DNA from: Thiomicrorhabdus arctica DSM 13458
GTDB taxonomy: Bacteria > Pseudomonadota > Gammaproteobacteria > Thiomicrospirales > Thiomicrospiraceae
Direction: 5' to 3'
Length of the DNA stretch: 64,000 bases
Assembly (NCBI RefSeq): GCF_000381085.1
Contig: NZ_KB905899.1
Span: forward strand, 806,001 to 870,000
Shown here: piece after piece, positions 19,469 to 29,438 of the stretch
Layout: each line of letters starts with the position of its first letter
How positions within the stretch are numbered: position 1 is the stretch's first letter
The notes under the pieces: generated by a model
What the model was told of the DNA's origin: nothing
The model's database searches: none
Seen by the model: the letters and a program-made list of their open reading frames with translations, nothing else
Program-made: the position numbers and the translations under genes

Positions 19469-20767
19469 ATGCCAAATCAAAACAACCATTCCACCCCTCA
19501 ACCGACCTTCGATCCAAAATCCAGAACGAGTCTATCTCACTGTATTAAGCAGTGGGGCAAAGAACTCGGTTTTGCAGACGTAGGTATCACCAATACTGAC
19601 CTTTCAAGCTATGAGACGGACTATTTTAACTGGATAGGTCAAAACTTTCATGGCGAAATGGAGTATATGGCTCGCCATGGTACCAAACGTACTCGTCCCA
19701 ACGAATTAGAACCTGGCACTCAGAGTATTATCAGTGTGCGCTTGAACTATTTAGATTTAAGCCGTGAATCCGCGACTGAACAGCTCCACAATCCAGAGCA
19801 GGCCTACATTTCACGTTATGCATTAGGTAAGGATTATCACAAGTTACTCAGAAAACGCTTGCAACTTTTAGCTGAAAGAATCGCCGTCGAAGTCGATGAT
19901 TTCAAATATCGCGCTTTCAGCGACAGCGCGCCTGTATTAGAACGCCCTCTGGCTGAAAAAGCCGGTCTTGGCTTTATCGGTAAAAACAGTTTGATTATCC
20001 ACCCACGTGCGGGGTCCTGGTTCTTTTTAGGCGAGCTCTATACAAATCTTGACCTGCCGGCCGATGCGCCTTTTGCAAAACAAGGGTGTGGCCCTTGTAC
20101 AGCGTGCATTCAGGAGTGTCCGACCCAAGCCATTTTAGACAATGGCGTGGTTGATGCACGTCGCTGTATCTCTTACTTGACCATTGAATACCAAGGATCG
20201 ATCCCTGAAGAATTCCGCCCCCTTATGGGTAATCGAATCTATGGCTGTGATGATTGTCAATTGGTCTGCCCTTGGAATAAGTTCACCGAAGACACTGAAG
20301 AAATCGCCTTTAAAGCCAATGATGTCTCAAACAACCAACTCGATAATCAATCACTTCTGGATCTTTGGCAATGGAATGAATCGACCTTTCTTAAAAATAT
20401 GGAAGGCTCTCCTATTCGTAGAATCGGCTATGCGCAGTGGAGCCGTAACTTGGCGGTCTCTTTAGGCAACATTGAATTCAAGCAAAAATCACTCAATAGC
20501 CCAGAGCGCACGATCTTTTTAGAGCGTGTTATAGAGGCTTTACAGGATAAATTAAACCAGATCAGTGAGCTGGTGGATGAGCATATTTTGTGGGCGATAA
20601 AGCAGATACAAAGCCGAATTGAACGTTTATCAAAAACGCAACAGACCAGGCCTGGTGATTTTGAAGCGAATCCAATTCAACTTACTCCTGAGCCGGCTAT
20701 TAACCTCCTCATAAAAGAAATTAAGCCGTTTATCGTTCGCAAGTACTACCTACCGAAGAAAAAGTAG
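19469..20767 (+). CDS. queG: epoxyqueuosine reductase QueG
   Basis: Cobalamin- and [4Fe-4S]-dependent reductase for the last step of queuosine synthesis in tRNA. Two ferredoxin-like cluster motifs are visible, CGPCTACIQECPTQAI and CDDCQLVCPWN. The N-terminal HGEMEYMARHGTKR and the FSDSAPVLERPLAEKAGLGFIGKN segment are typical. I choose the ATG at 19469 because E. coli QueG starts close to this point; the frame is open from a GTG at 19397, with another ATG at 19415, and no choice has a strong ribosome site. The C-terminus (about 60 residues) is longer than in E. coli and carries a CCAGGCCTGG palindrome (20646-20655) read as TRPG. Confidence 0.93.
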   Translation: MPNQNNHSTPQPTFDPKSRTSLSHCIKQWGKELGFADVGITNTDLSSYETDYFNWIGQNFHGEMEYMARHGTKRTRPNELEPGTQSIISVRLNYLDLSRESATEQLHNPEQAYISRYALGKDYHKLLRKRLQLLAERIAVEVDDFKYRAFSDSAPVLERPLAEKAGLGFIGKNSLIIHPRAGSWFFLGELYTNLDLPADAPFAKQGCGPCTACIQECPTQAILDNGVVDARRCISYLTIEYQGSIPEEFRPLMGNRIYGCDDCQLVCPWNKFTEDTEEIAFKANDVSNNQLDNQSLLDLWQWNESTFLKNMEGSPIRRIGYAQWSRNLAVSLGNIEFKQKSLNSPERTIFLERVIEALQDKLNQISELVDEHILWAIKQIQSRIERLSKTQQTRPGDFEANPIQLTPEPAINLLIKEIKPFIVRKYYLPKKK

Positions 20768-21136
20768 TTAAATGGCGCAAACGTCTTCACAATACCCCCC
20801 TTAAATCTGATTGAAGCAAATTGACCAGGCCTGGTCAAATCTAAAAGCACTACAAAAACTAAAGAGGAATAAACAATCTCACGTAGAAACTCTACCCTTT
20901 TGTAAGCAATCGTGATTTCACTTAGTGAAGGACGCGTTTAAACATTCCCTGTGTTTGAGCTGAAAGCGAGTTTAGGGAATGTCAGCGGACAAGCTTAGTA
21001 AAATAGAGGGCGTCAGCAGGGTTCGTTTTTTGGTTACTTTTTGCCGAATAGCAAAAAGTAACGTGAAGCCTATAGAAAATAAGAAAGGTTTATCAGAATC
21101 AAAAAGGCTTCTCAACCACATACGAAAATTAGTTAT
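20768..21136. repeat. intergenic region with repeat-like inverted repeats
   Basis: No gene is apparent. It holds an 18-bp perfect palindrome with the CCAGGCCTGG core (20821-20838), an inverted pair CATTCCCT (20943-20950) / AGGGAATG (20974-20981), and a perfect 12-bp inverted repeat GTTACTTTTTGC (21033-21044) / GCAAAAAGTAAC (21051-21062) with a 6-nt loop. The last two together look like a mobile or repeat-derived noncoding element rather than a promoter. I see no second copy in this window. Confidence 0.5.
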
Positions 21137-22501
21137 TTAAAGTCGATCAAAGATAGAACCATGAGCAGGCGTAAACAACTTAGCATAAAGTCTCGCCGCA
21201 TACGTGTTGGTCATACCTGCTATGTAGTCTGAAATAACACGTTGCTTTGCTTGCTCTGTCGGGGCATTTTTATACTTTTCATAAGCTGTCGTGGTGAGTA
21301 AAGCACTCGGATTGGCTCGTAAAGATTTAAATAACTCCAGCACAATCAACTGGCCTTTATATTCCATCTGTTTTACTTCTGGAATAGTAATCACATTCTT
21401 ATACACAAATGTTTTTAACAGCTCTAAAACCGCAGCATGTTCTGGCTTCAACTTCGCTTGATAACGTAACAAAGGGTGTTCAAATTCTGAATTTTCGTCG
21501 ATAAAAATACTTTCAACCATAATGCCAACCATCTTACTGATAGCATGTTTACGACCTCGAGATGAGTGACTAAAGAGACGTGTGGTCATTTCGTCATCCC
21601 ATAAGGCATACTCTTGAAACAGTGGGTTTTCCATGACCTCAGCTTGCCAAAGTTCACGCGCCACCATTTTCATGGCAACCGCATCTTCTAAATCATGAAT
21701 ACCGTAAGCGATATCATCTGCCAGTTCCATAATGGTCGTGTCCAAAGCCTTATATTTTGTTTGCTTATGACAACCATCACAATCAGCAAGTTGCGTGAAC
21801 TTTGCCCTATCTGCCAAAGAGAAAGGCTCCAACACCCAATCAAATAATACCTTCTCTTCTAAATAAAGGCTTTTAGGGGGCGACCAACGATTCATCTGTA
21901 AAGTTCTAAAGTCATCGACTTGCTGTTCTTGTAACTGAGCCAGGTAATTGGTATTTGATGCGGTCACATCATTATAGATGGCCGGGTACTTCATGACGCC
22001 TAGTGCGGTTCTACGGGAGAGGTCCAAGCCATTTTCCGGGGTATACTCTCCCAGTTTGGCCAATATTCTTAAGGTCTGAGCATTACCTTCAAAACCGCCA
22101 TAATGGCGCATCATATAGTTTAAGGCGACTTCACCGCCATGTCCAAAAGGCGGATGCCCTAAGTCATGCGCTAAACAAATCGCTTCTATTAAATAGAAAG
22201 AAGGTAACCACGCTATGTAATCCGCCTCTTTATCACTCTCATCCGTACCGACCGTAATCAACTGCTCCACCAGACCGGAACCAATTTGGGCCACTTCCAT
22301 AGAGTGCGTCAGTCGTGTGCGATAAAAATCGGACTCGCTTAACCCAAAAATCTGGGTCTTGGCCTGTAGCCTTCGAAAGGAGGCTGAATGAATAACCCGG
22401 GCACGATCTCTTTGATAGACAATTCGGGCGGGTCGCGCGGGCAAGTCATGCAGATAATCGGTATAGCGTTGTGTCCAATTAGGTGTCTCAAGAGAGTCCA
22501 T
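21137..22501 (-). CDS. dgt: deoxyguanosinetriphosphate triphosphohydrolase
   Basis: HD-domain enzyme that cuts dGTP to deoxyguanosine and triphosphate. About 454 residues from the ATG at 22501, chosen because AAAGAG sits 9 nt upstream; an in-frame ATG 13 codons earlier (22540) is possible. HD motif residues: RLTHSMEV, then LAHDLGHPPFGHGGE, and ELADDIAYGIHDLEDA for the later Asp. The IHSASFRRLQAKTQIF block near the N-terminus is the family signature. It stands alone, convergent with queG across the repeat-containing gap. Confidence 0.94.
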   Translation of the reverse strand: MDSLETPNWTQRYTDYLHDLPARPARIVYQRDRARVIHSASFRRLQAKTQIFGLSESDFYRTRLTHSMEVAQIGSGLVEQLITVGTDESDKEADYIAWLPSFYLIEAICLAHDLGHPPFGHGGEVALNYMMRHYGGFEGNAQTLRILAKLGEYTPENGLDLSRRTALGVMKYPAIYNDVTASNTNYLAQLQEQQVDDFRTLQMNRWSPPKSLYLEEKVLFDWVLEPFSLADRAKFTQLADCDGCHKQTKYKALDTTIMELADDIAYGIHDLEDAVAMKMVARELWQAEVMENPLFQEYALWDDEMTTRLFSHSSRGRKHAISKMVGIMVESIFIDENSEFEHPLLRYQAKLKPEHAAVLELLKTFVYKNVITIPEVKQMEYKGQLIVLELFKSLRANPSALLTTTAYEKYKNAPTEQAKQRVISDYIAGMTNTYAARLYAKLFTPAHGSIFDRL

Positions 22502-22706
22502 ATACGTTTGCTCTTTCAAAGTTGTGTGGTGGATTAACATGATACTAAAAAACAGTGATTCTAAGTGGCTTTACTTTAAATACAACTATTTCCATTGGAT
22601 GTGGTGCGCCCCCTAGACGAAACCTATTTTTGGCGTTATTCTAATACCCTAAAGTTGACACTAAATAGAATCTACAAACGTCCATTGAACAGTATGAGGT
22701 TGAACA

Positions 22707-22934
22707 ATGATTACAGTTACCAATCCGCTTAGAAAGCCCAGTATCCATGCAAAACTGCCCTTCCTTATGGTGCTAACGGCTTCAACGTTATTGCTCTCTG
22801 CTTGTGGACCCTCACCTGCTCAAGTATGCATTGAAAAAAAGAGCTCTCTTTGGGACAGTAAGGCCGTGAGCAAAGCTGACAACCAGACCTACTGGGATGC
22901 GGTTAAATTATGCAATGAAAAATACAAAGAATAA
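22707..22934 (+). CDS. small lipoprotein of unknown function
   Basis: 75 residues, with a hydrophobic stretch and lipobox LSAC (Cys33), so probably a lipid-anchored protein of about 43 mature residues. Two further cysteines (in AQVCIEKK and VKLCNEKY) could form a disulfide in the periplasm. GAGG before the ATG supports translation. I do not recognise the family. It precedes ydbH by 85 bp on the same strand, and may share its transcript. Confidence 0.7.
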   Translation: MITVTNPLRKPSIHAKLPFLMVLTASTLLLSACGPSPAQVCIEKKSSLWDSKAVSKADNQTYWDAVKLCNEKYKE

Positions 22935-23019
22935 TTCTTCCCAACCTTCCCCCTAATGTCTTTAAATAGGGGGAATCGGTTTCTTAGGAAAACTATCCAC
23001 ATAACTTGAGAAGCAAACG

Positions 23020-25989
23020 ATGCGTTGGATAAAACCTCTTGGCCTAATTTTCCTGGTAACGTTGCTCCTTCTTATAGTGGGGCTTTCCTTCACGCTGCAC
23101 CAAAAAATTAAACAAGCTGAGATTACCAACCTTACCTGGTCACTTGGCCACCTGGGGTTTAATTCCCTCGAATTAGAAAACATTAGCGCAACTTACCAAC
23201 AGCAACAGCATATTCGATTGGAGAATGTCCAAGTCCATTGGACAGATATCAGTACTTGGTTTGACTCCTCTTTTCAAATCACAACGTTAGCCATCGAAAA
23301 TGCGCAGCTGCAATTAACCTTTCAAAAACGCATCGAAGGCCAAGTGCCTAACAAAGAAACGCCTCTAGAATTTTCTTGGCCTAAAACGCCAGAAGAGTGG
23401 CAAGCTAATTCTTTTTTAAGTGAGCGGCTCCCTTGGTTGGCTTTACTGCCTAAAAAAACTGTGATTAAACACTTTTCATTCAGTCGTCATTGCCCAGAAG
23501 GTTTATGCAGTTTGACTGGACAACTCAGTGCTTCAATTGAAACCAGACAGACAACTCAGCAATCTATGCCCTTGCAAGCAAACTTTCAAGGTTTGATCTC
23601 GAATCCGATCTCTCCCGACAATCAACTCTCTTTTCAATTGAAAGCCGCCCTATCCTCTGAAAAATTACCCAGCCTGCAGTTACAACTTTCACTCGATAAT
23701 AGCCTTAACTTAACTCTGAATAATGAGATCAGACTGCATCGCGATTTAAGCTCTGAAAACCAACTTTACACAAGTTTACAACTGTCCGGGACTATTCCCA
23801 ACCCCATCTGGTTTAAAACGCTTGAGAACTGGTCTGGACTAAAACTAACAGAAGCGACTTTATTACAACTGCATCAGCAGGCATCGACGCCTGTTAACAT
23901 CGACATTCTCAATAACATGCCTTTAACATCCGTTACCTTACTTGTTAAACAGCTGAGTTCGACAAACCCGAAAATTAAAAAAACAGCAACCACTGAACCA
24001 TCACCTTTCAGCAAACCGGTTGAATTCGTTTCCAAACTGTCTACCCAATTTGAGATGAACATTGAACTGCCAAAACCCATCCCTATTCCTGCAATCGGTT
24101 TGCTCCAAGGGACACTCAAAGCTAAGCTTAAACTGCAACAGGGACTCTTACAGAATTATCAACTGCATGCCAGTGGTAACCTCTCAGAGCATGCCTTCTC
24201 AGAAAAGTTAAAAGCATTCGGGCAATTTAAAGGACTTGATATTGCGAAGATTTCTTTTGACCTAAACAGTCAAATTCGTTCTCAGAAAAACGATTTAGCC
24301 AACATTCCATTTAATCTGTCTTTAAACTCCGTTACGCCGACGATGAGTAAAAGCCAACTCCGTTTGGTGACTCAGGGTGAACTCTTTATTGGAGACAACC
24401 CTCGTCTCAAGCTGTATGACGCTCGAATCACTTTGCAGCAACCTGCATTAACCATTCAAGTCACTTCAGACCAACCACACTATGACATTCAGAACCTTGC
24501 GCTGAATATTCCCTTTACAGCGGATTATCAAAATCAAGTCTTTACTTTCAAATCACCTTCAGCGCTGATTAAGAGCGATGTCAAAATCGTTGATCAATCG
24601 AATGGTGCCTCTTTAGCGATATTCAACCAATCTAGCCTGCAACTGAACAGGCTCAATGTTCATTTAAGAACCGATCCTATTAACCCTCTAACGTGGTCAC
24701 TCTCAAGCAAAAAAACAGTTCTTAATGCCCAATTTACAAGTCCACCGTTAAAAGCTAAAAACCTTCAGGTTAGCTTAACTTCTCTGCAATTAAACAATTC
24801 TGATAATGGACTGAGCTCTCACCCCGTACAAATCAATGCCCATTATAATGTCTCTACGGCACGGTTAGAGCAGGCTAAACTCGTGCCTCAATTCTGGTCG
24901 GCTAAAGGGGTTTTATCGGGAGGAGTGGATGACTTTAAATTTTCAGGTCGCATTAGCAATGCCTCTGAATTAAGCATTAAGCACAATAGCCGCTGGAAAA
25001 ACCAAAACCTCAGCAGCACCTGGTCGCTAGAACCGCTGTTTTTTCTGGGCGGTAATCCACTGAAAAAGTCTTTCTCTTTTTGGCCTCAAGAACTCACATT
25101 GGCCAGCGGCCAAATGGCTTTACAAGGTCAATTAAAATTCAATTTTAAGCTTTTAAAAGCTCCCCTTGCAGCACTGTCTGGCACAGTCAATGCCGACATT
25201 AAACAAGTAAGCGGTCTCTATCAGCAAACGGCTTTCAGCCAAATCAGCGTATTATCAGCCCTTAATTTAAACAATAAACACTTTAATGTCTCTCTACCCA
25301 CCTTACAGATCACCCGAGTCAATCATGGCCTGATTGCCGGGCCAGTTCAAATGACTGCTCGTTATGAAGGTGCATTGGCCAACCCTCTAAAGGGAGTACT
25401 CGAAATAGAGACTCTACGCAGCGGACTTTTTAACGGCCAAGCCTGGTTAGATCCTCAAATCATCAATCTGTCTAAACCTTTTAAAACCACACTCCATTTA
25501 AAAGACATTGATATTGAAGAACTACTGAAACAGCATCCAACGAGTAATTTAAAAGGCAAAGGATTGATCGATGGTACATTGCCATTAGAGATTGATTTAA
25601 CAACGGAATCGCCAAGCTTCTTAATTCAACAGGGTCTAGTCACCTCTCAAGCCAGTGGAGGTTTATTACAATATCAACCAGAGGCTAAATCAGGCATTGG
25701 TAAAAGTAATCAAGGTATGCAACTCGTCTTAGATGTATTGGATGATTTTCACTACACATTATTACAGAGCAGTGTCAGCATAGGAGTGGATCAAAAACTA
25801 AATTTAGGATTGACCCTAAAAGGGCAAAATCCGAATGTCGAAAAGGGTCGAGCGATTAACTTAAATATCAATCTGGAAGAAGACCTACCTTCTTTGATAA
25901 CCAGTATGCAAATCACCAATCAAGTGAGTGAAACCATTAAACGCAGAGTTCAAGAAAAAATTCGACAACAATCTAATCAGGAAAAATAA
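23020..25989 (+). CDS. ydbH: YdbH-like AsmA-superfamily intermembrane lipid transport protein
   Basis: A 989-residue protein with a single N-terminal membrane anchor (about 6-26) and a long region of repeated beta-rich segments with no cysteine-rich or enzymatic motif, as expected for a bridge-like periplasmic lipid transporter. The C-terminal part has the characteristic Gly-rich SGGLLQYQPEAKSGIG block followed by a DFHYTLLQSSVSIG-type strand and KGQNPN. The call rests heavily on context: the next two genes are a YnbE-like lipoprotein and a YdbL-like DUF1318 protein, the ydbH-ynbE-ydbL order of E. coli. In E. coli YdbH acts redundantly with TamB and YhdP in phospholipid transport to the outer membrane. 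Confidence 0.85.
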   Translation: MRWIKPLGLIFLVTLLLLIVGLSFTLHQKIKQAEITNLTWSLGHLGFNSLELENISATYQQQQHIRLENVQVHWTDISTWFDSSFQITTLAIENAQLQLTFQKRIEGQVPNKETPLEFSWPKTPEEWQANSFLSERLPWLALLPKKTVIKHFSFSRHCPEGLCSLTGQLSASIETRQTTQQSMPLQANFQGLISNPISPDNQLSFQLKAALSSEKLPSLQLQLSLDNSLNLTLNNEIRLHRDLSSENQLYTSLQLSGTIPNPIWFKTLENWSGLKLTEATLLQLHQQASTPVNIDILNNMPLTSVTLLVKQLSSTNPKIKKTATTEPSPFSKPVEFVSKLSTQFEMNIELPKPIPIPAIGLLQGTLKAKLKLQQGLLQNYQLHASGNLSEHAFSEKLKAFGQFKGLDIAKISFDLNSQIRSQKNDLANIPFNLSLNSVTPTMSKSQLRLVTQGELFIGDNPRLKLYDARITLQQPALTIQVTSDQPHYDIQNLALNIPFTADYQNQVFTFKSPSALIKSDVKIVDQSNGASLAIFNQSSLQLNRLNVHLRTDPINPLTWSLSSKKTVLNAQFTSPPLKAKNLQVSLTSLQLNNSDNGLSSHPVQINAHYNVSTARLEQAKLVPQFWSAKGVLSGGVDDFKFSGRISNASELSIKHNSRWKNQNLSSTWSLEPLFFLGGNPLKKSFSFWPQELTLASGQMALQGQLKFNFKLLKAPLAALSGTVNADIKQVSGLYQQTAFSQISVLSALNLNNKHFNVSLPTLQITRVNHGLIAGPVQMTARYEGALANPLKGVLEIETLRSGLFNGQAWLDPQIINLSKPFKTTLHLKDIDIEELLKQHPTSNLKGKGLIDGTLPLEIDLTTESPSFLIQQGLVTSQASGGLLQYQPEAKSGIGKSNQGMQLVLDVLDDFHYTLLQSSVSIGVDQKLNLGLTLKGQNPNVEKGRAINLNINLEEDLPSLITSMQITNQVSETIKRRVQEKIRQQSNQEK

Positions 25990-26296
25990 AACATTCGACT
26001 CAGTAAACAACTCTTACGCAAGTATTAAAGAAGGTTGAAAGTGTGTGTATTTGCTCAACCGACAGATGCGTTACTGTTAAATTCTGCTAAACTACAGCCA
26101 TTATACTAGACGAGGCTGAGTCATTAGGTAGCCTCAATAGGATGCATACAATAATGACAAATATTAACGGTTATCTAGGATTTCATAATGAAAAACATCC
26201 CTTTTTTCATCGTTAATTAAGCCATTTAAAAAATGACTTTAATCCCAACAACGTTAATTTAAGCGCGATTCGCGTTTTAACATAGGAGTTTAAAAT
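25990..26296 (+). other. ydbH-ynbE intergenic region
   Basis: 307 bp without a convincing gene. The end carries GCGCGATTCGCG, a short hairpin, and TAGGAG, the ynbE ribosome site. A separate promoter for ynbE-ydbL is possible but no clear -35/-10 pair stands out. Confidence 0.4.
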
Positions 26297-26500
26297 ATGG
26301 ATTTATTACAAAGCTTCCATAGAACCGTTATTTTGATGGGTCTACTCGGTGTCATTTCCGCGTGTACACCAACCGTTCAAATGGCCTTACCCAATGAACC
26401 CATTAACATTAATCTCAACGTTAAGATCCAACATGAAATTTTAATCAAAGTTGATAAACAACTTGATGCCATGTTTAGCAAATCTAGCGGATTATTCTAA
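26297..26500 (+). CDS. ynbE: YnbE-like lipoprotein
   Basis: 67 residues with a signal peptide and lipobox ISAC (Cys22), then a short mature part containing PNEPININLNVKIQHEI and ending VDKQLDAMF, the features of YnbE. In E. coli YnbE is an outer membrane lipoprotein that pairs beta strands with the end of YdbH and so links it to the outer membrane. TAGGAG 8 nt before ATG gives a strong start. ydbL begins within 25 nt downstream, so the two are co-transcribed. Confidence 0.88.
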   Translation: MDLLQSFHRTVILMGLLGVISACTPTVQMALPNEPININLNVKIQHEILIKVDKQLDAMFSKSSGLF

Positions 26501-26524
26501 GAAATGACTATAAGGATTAATATC

Positions 26525-26875
26525 ATGATGCTTAAAAAAACACTCCAGCCTATTTTCTTTATTCTAATGTTTGCTTTCGCCGCAAATGCCTATGCAATGT
26601 CGTTACAACAGGCCATGGGACAATTAGGTGACTACAAATCTCAAGGATTAGTTGGTGAACACCCTAATGGTTACTTGGGGGTTGTAACAAATCAAAATGA
26701 AGCCACGGAATTGGTACAGTTGATTAATGACGCCAGAAAGGCTCAATACCAAAAAATGGCCAACGCCAATGATATAGCCATTCAAGACATTGAAACGTTA
26801 GCAGGTAAAAAATCTCTCGAAAAAACTCAAGCCGGTCACTATATAGAGATCAATGGCCGCTGGGTCAAAAAATAA
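26525..26875 (+). CDS. ydbL: YdbL-like DUF1318 periplasmic protein
   Basis: 116 residues from the ATG at 26525, chosen because AAGGA lies 9 nt upstream and the protein then starts directly with a signal peptide (cleavage after ANAYA). The mature part has ALQQAMGQLGDYKSQGLVGEHPNGYLGV-like sequence (in pieces MSLQQAMGQLGDYK and VGEHPNGYLGVV), the DUF1318 hallmark, and ends HYIEINGRWVKK. In E. coli YdbL is a periplasmic chaperone-like modulator of YdbH-YnbE. An in-frame ATG at 26504 exists but has no ribosome site. Confidence 0.9.
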   Translation: MMLKKTLQPIFFILMFAFAANAYAMSLQQAMGQLGDYKSQGLVGEHPNGYLGVVTNQNEATELVQLINDARKAQYQKMANANDIAIQDIETLAGKKSLEKTQAGHYIEINGRWVKK

Positions 26876-27027
26876 CGCGCTTCTCTCATCGCCCTCCTTC
26901 AAAACCTTTAGATAAACCTTTGTATTGAAACACAAAGGTTTATCTCTTTTAAAAATCTGTATTCATTCCACTAACGTATCTGTTAGTATTCCCATAATAC
27001 CTAGTAAAAATACGCTGGAGCGTTTGT

Positions 27028-29361
27028 ATGAAAGTCTTACCGTTAATCTTAAAAATAACCGCCGGTTTTGTGGCCATTATTATCATTGCAATCGCTGTCA
27101 TTGCCGTCACAGTGGACCCCAATGATTACCGTGATGAAATTACTCAAGTGGTCAAGAAAGAGACTGGACGTGATTTAAAAATCGAAGCCATGAGTCTCTC
27201 CTTTTTCCCTCATTTGGGGCTAGAGTTAGAAAACACCTCATTAAGTAATGCAACAGGATTCAGTGAACAGCCCTTTTTAAAGATTGATAAAGTCCAAGTC
27301 GGCGCGGCTATATGGCCTTTACTGAGCCAACGATTAGAAATTGACACTCTGACCTTGCATGGCCTAAATTTAAACCTAGAAAAAAATGCCCAAGGCATCA
27401 GTAACTGGGATGATTTAATCCAGAAAGACGATGACGTCAAAATCAAAGAAAAATCAGTCGACAGTGCAAACCCTCTTGATAAATTGGCCGCGCTAAACTT
27501 TGGCGGAATGGATATTCAAAATGGTCAGATACATTGGAATGATCAGCAAACTCAACAGACTGTGGACCTAAACCTCTCCGAATTATCGACGGGCGCGATT
27601 ACTTTTGGTGAATTTTTCAACATCGTTTTATCTGCTGAAACCACCGTTGCCAAGCCTGCACTTAAATCACAGTTGCATTTAACCATTGAAGCGAAACTTG
27701 AGAAAGATGGCCGTTATTTTTTGCGTAATCTGGCCCTTAAAAGTACGACGCAAGGAGCTGGCATTCCCGTGGAAAAAGCAACCGCAGAGCTCTCTATTCC
27801 AACGATTGATTTAGTCATGGCTAAAAACCAACTGTCACTGCCTAACTTAAAACTGACTTATGATGTGATGGGTGGCAAAGAGTTCCCGATGAAGACCATC
27901 CAAGGTGAATTAACCGTCAAAGAGTTTAGTGGAGACATAAAAACGCAACAATTTAAAGCACAGCAATTAACCGTAAATACCGATTTAACGGGTGATTTAT
28001 TACCGGGTGGCAAGACGCAAGTAACCCTAGAAACTCAACCAACTATCGATCTTACCGCGCAAACAGCTAACTTAGATCAGCTGACTTTACGTGCCATGGA
28101 TATTGTGGCAAAAGGCTCTGTAAAAGCCACACAAATTACGACCGATGCCCTGGTTGATGCAAAACTTGATATTGCACAAACAAATCTAAGAACCGCTTTA
28201 AAACAGTTGGAAGTATCTCTTCCCGAGATGGCAGATGCAAAAACCCTAACTCAGTTTGCAGCCACTTTAGGTGTACACTTTAATGCAAAAACGCAAGCAG
28301 TGAATGTTCAAAATCTTAAAGTAACCTTAGATGACAGTGTATTAACCGGTAATGGCTCTATCAGTCAGTTTAAGACACCCAATATTCGTTATGATCTAGC
28401 CTTAACTAAAATTGATTTAAACCGTTACTTGCCCGTGAAAAAAACCGTTTCAGAACCAGAAACCGTTACGGAGGAGACAGATATTCCTCTACCCACGGAG
28501 TTATTGCGCAACTTGACTATCAACGGAACCTTTAAGGCCGGAGCCGTTACCTTTGATAAACTCCAGCCTAAAAACATCGTCTTAACGCTAAAAGGCAGTC
28601 AAGGAAAACTCTACGCCAACCCAATTCGTGCCGACATTTTCAAAACGACTATAAATGCACAAGCAGGGTTAGATGTCAGTGGCAAAACGCCTCAATATAG
28701 CTTTAAAACTGATGCTGAAAATGTTCCTGTGGGAGAGGTCTTGATGGCCTTTACCGGTAAAGACAAAATCAGCGGGACAGGCGCAGTGAGTGCCAATATC
28801 ACTACGGCTGGCACACGTGTATCGCATTTCAAACAAAACTTGAACGGTACCGCTGCCGCCAACCTAGAAAATGGTGCCATCAAAGGTTTTAACCTGGCAC
28901 AATCGATTCGTGAAGCCAAAGCCAAAATGAACGGCACTACCGCACCTGCAGCAAATGGGGATTTGCAAACAGACTTTAGCTCATTGATTGCTCAAGCCAG
29001 CATCAAGCAAGGCATTATCACTACCACCAAACTGCTAGCACAAGCGCCTTTCATGCGTATCTCTGGCTCGGGTACAGTTGACTTACCTAAAGAATCCTTA
29101 AACTATTTGGTTCAAGCCAAAATTGTCGCTTCAGACAAGGGCCAAGGTGGCGCAGACCTTAAAGAACTTAATGGCTTAACCATTCCAGTCAGACTGAAAG
29201 GCGCTTGGGCCACTCCAAGTGTTTCACTTGATTTGGCCTCTTTACTGGAACAAAAAGCCACGGCTGTCATTGAAAAGAAGAAAGATGAAGTGATTAATGA
29301 GACAAAAAAGAAAGTTGAGGAGCAGCTTAAAGACACTTTGCTTAAGGGATTTAAGTTCTAA
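27028..29361 (+). CDS. AsmA family protein
   Basis: 777 residues. An N-terminal membrane anchor (about 8-30) is followed by the AsmA N-terminal signature (DPNDYRDEITQVVKKETGRDLKIE, in pieces DPNDYRDEI and KKETGRDLKI) and ENTSLSNATGF. The C-terminal third carries the AsmA_2 type motif GTAAANLENGAIKGFNLA and ends in a Lys/Glu-rich helix. AsmA proteins are inner-membrane anchored, periplasmic lipid-transfer-like proteins affecting outer membrane composition. GGAG 8 nt upstream supports the ATG. It sits 150 bp after ydbL, so two different AsmA-superfamily members are neighbours. Confidence 0.92.
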   Translation: MKVLPLILKITAGFVAIIIIAIAVIAVTVDPNDYRDEITQVVKKETGRDLKIEAMSLSFFPHLGLELENTSLSNATGFSEQPFLKIDKVQVGAAIWPLLSQRLEIDTLTLHGLNLNLEKNAQGISNWDDLIQKDDDVKIKEKSVDSANPLDKLAALNFGGMDIQNGQIHWNDQQTQQTVDLNLSELSTGAITFGEFFNIVLSAETTVAKPALKSQLHLTIEAKLEKDGRYFLRNLALKSTTQGAGIPVEKATAELSIPTIDLVMAKNQLSLPNLKLTYDVMGGKEFPMKTIQGELTVKEFSGDIKTQQFKAQQLTVNTDLTGDLLPGGKTQVTLETQPTIDLTAQTANLDQLTLRAMDIVAKGSVKATQITTDALVDAKLDIAQTNLRTALKQLEVSLPEMADAKTLTQFAATLGVHFNAKTQAVNVQNLKVTLDDSVLTGNGSISQFKTPNIRYDLALTKIDLNRYLPVKKTVSEPETVTEETDIPLPTELLRNLTINGTFKAGAVTFDKLQPKNIVLTLKGSQGKLYANPIRADIFKTTINAQAGLDVSGKTPQYSFKTDAENVPVGEVLMAFTGKDKISGTGAVSANITTAGTRVSHFKQNLNGTAAANLENGAIKGFNLAQSIREAKAKMNGTTAPAANGDLQTDFSSLIAQASIKQGIITTTKLLAQAPFMRISGSGTVDLPKESLNYLVQAKIVASDKGQGGADLKELNGLTIPVRLKGAWATPSVSLDLASLLEQKATAVIEKKKDEVINETKKKVEEQLKDTLLKGFKF

Positions 29362-29424
29362 GTTAAAGTCCTGAACCTTTACTTTTAAATATTATGACCT
29401 TAACGTCCAGGCCAACCTCAAAAT

Positions 29425-29438
29425 GACCAGGCCTGGTC
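29425..29438. repeat. CCAGGCCTGG palindrome (intergenic)
   Basis: 14-bp perfect palindrome GACCAGGCCTGGTC between the asmA-like gene and the permease. One of ten exact-core copies in the window. Confidence 0.85.
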
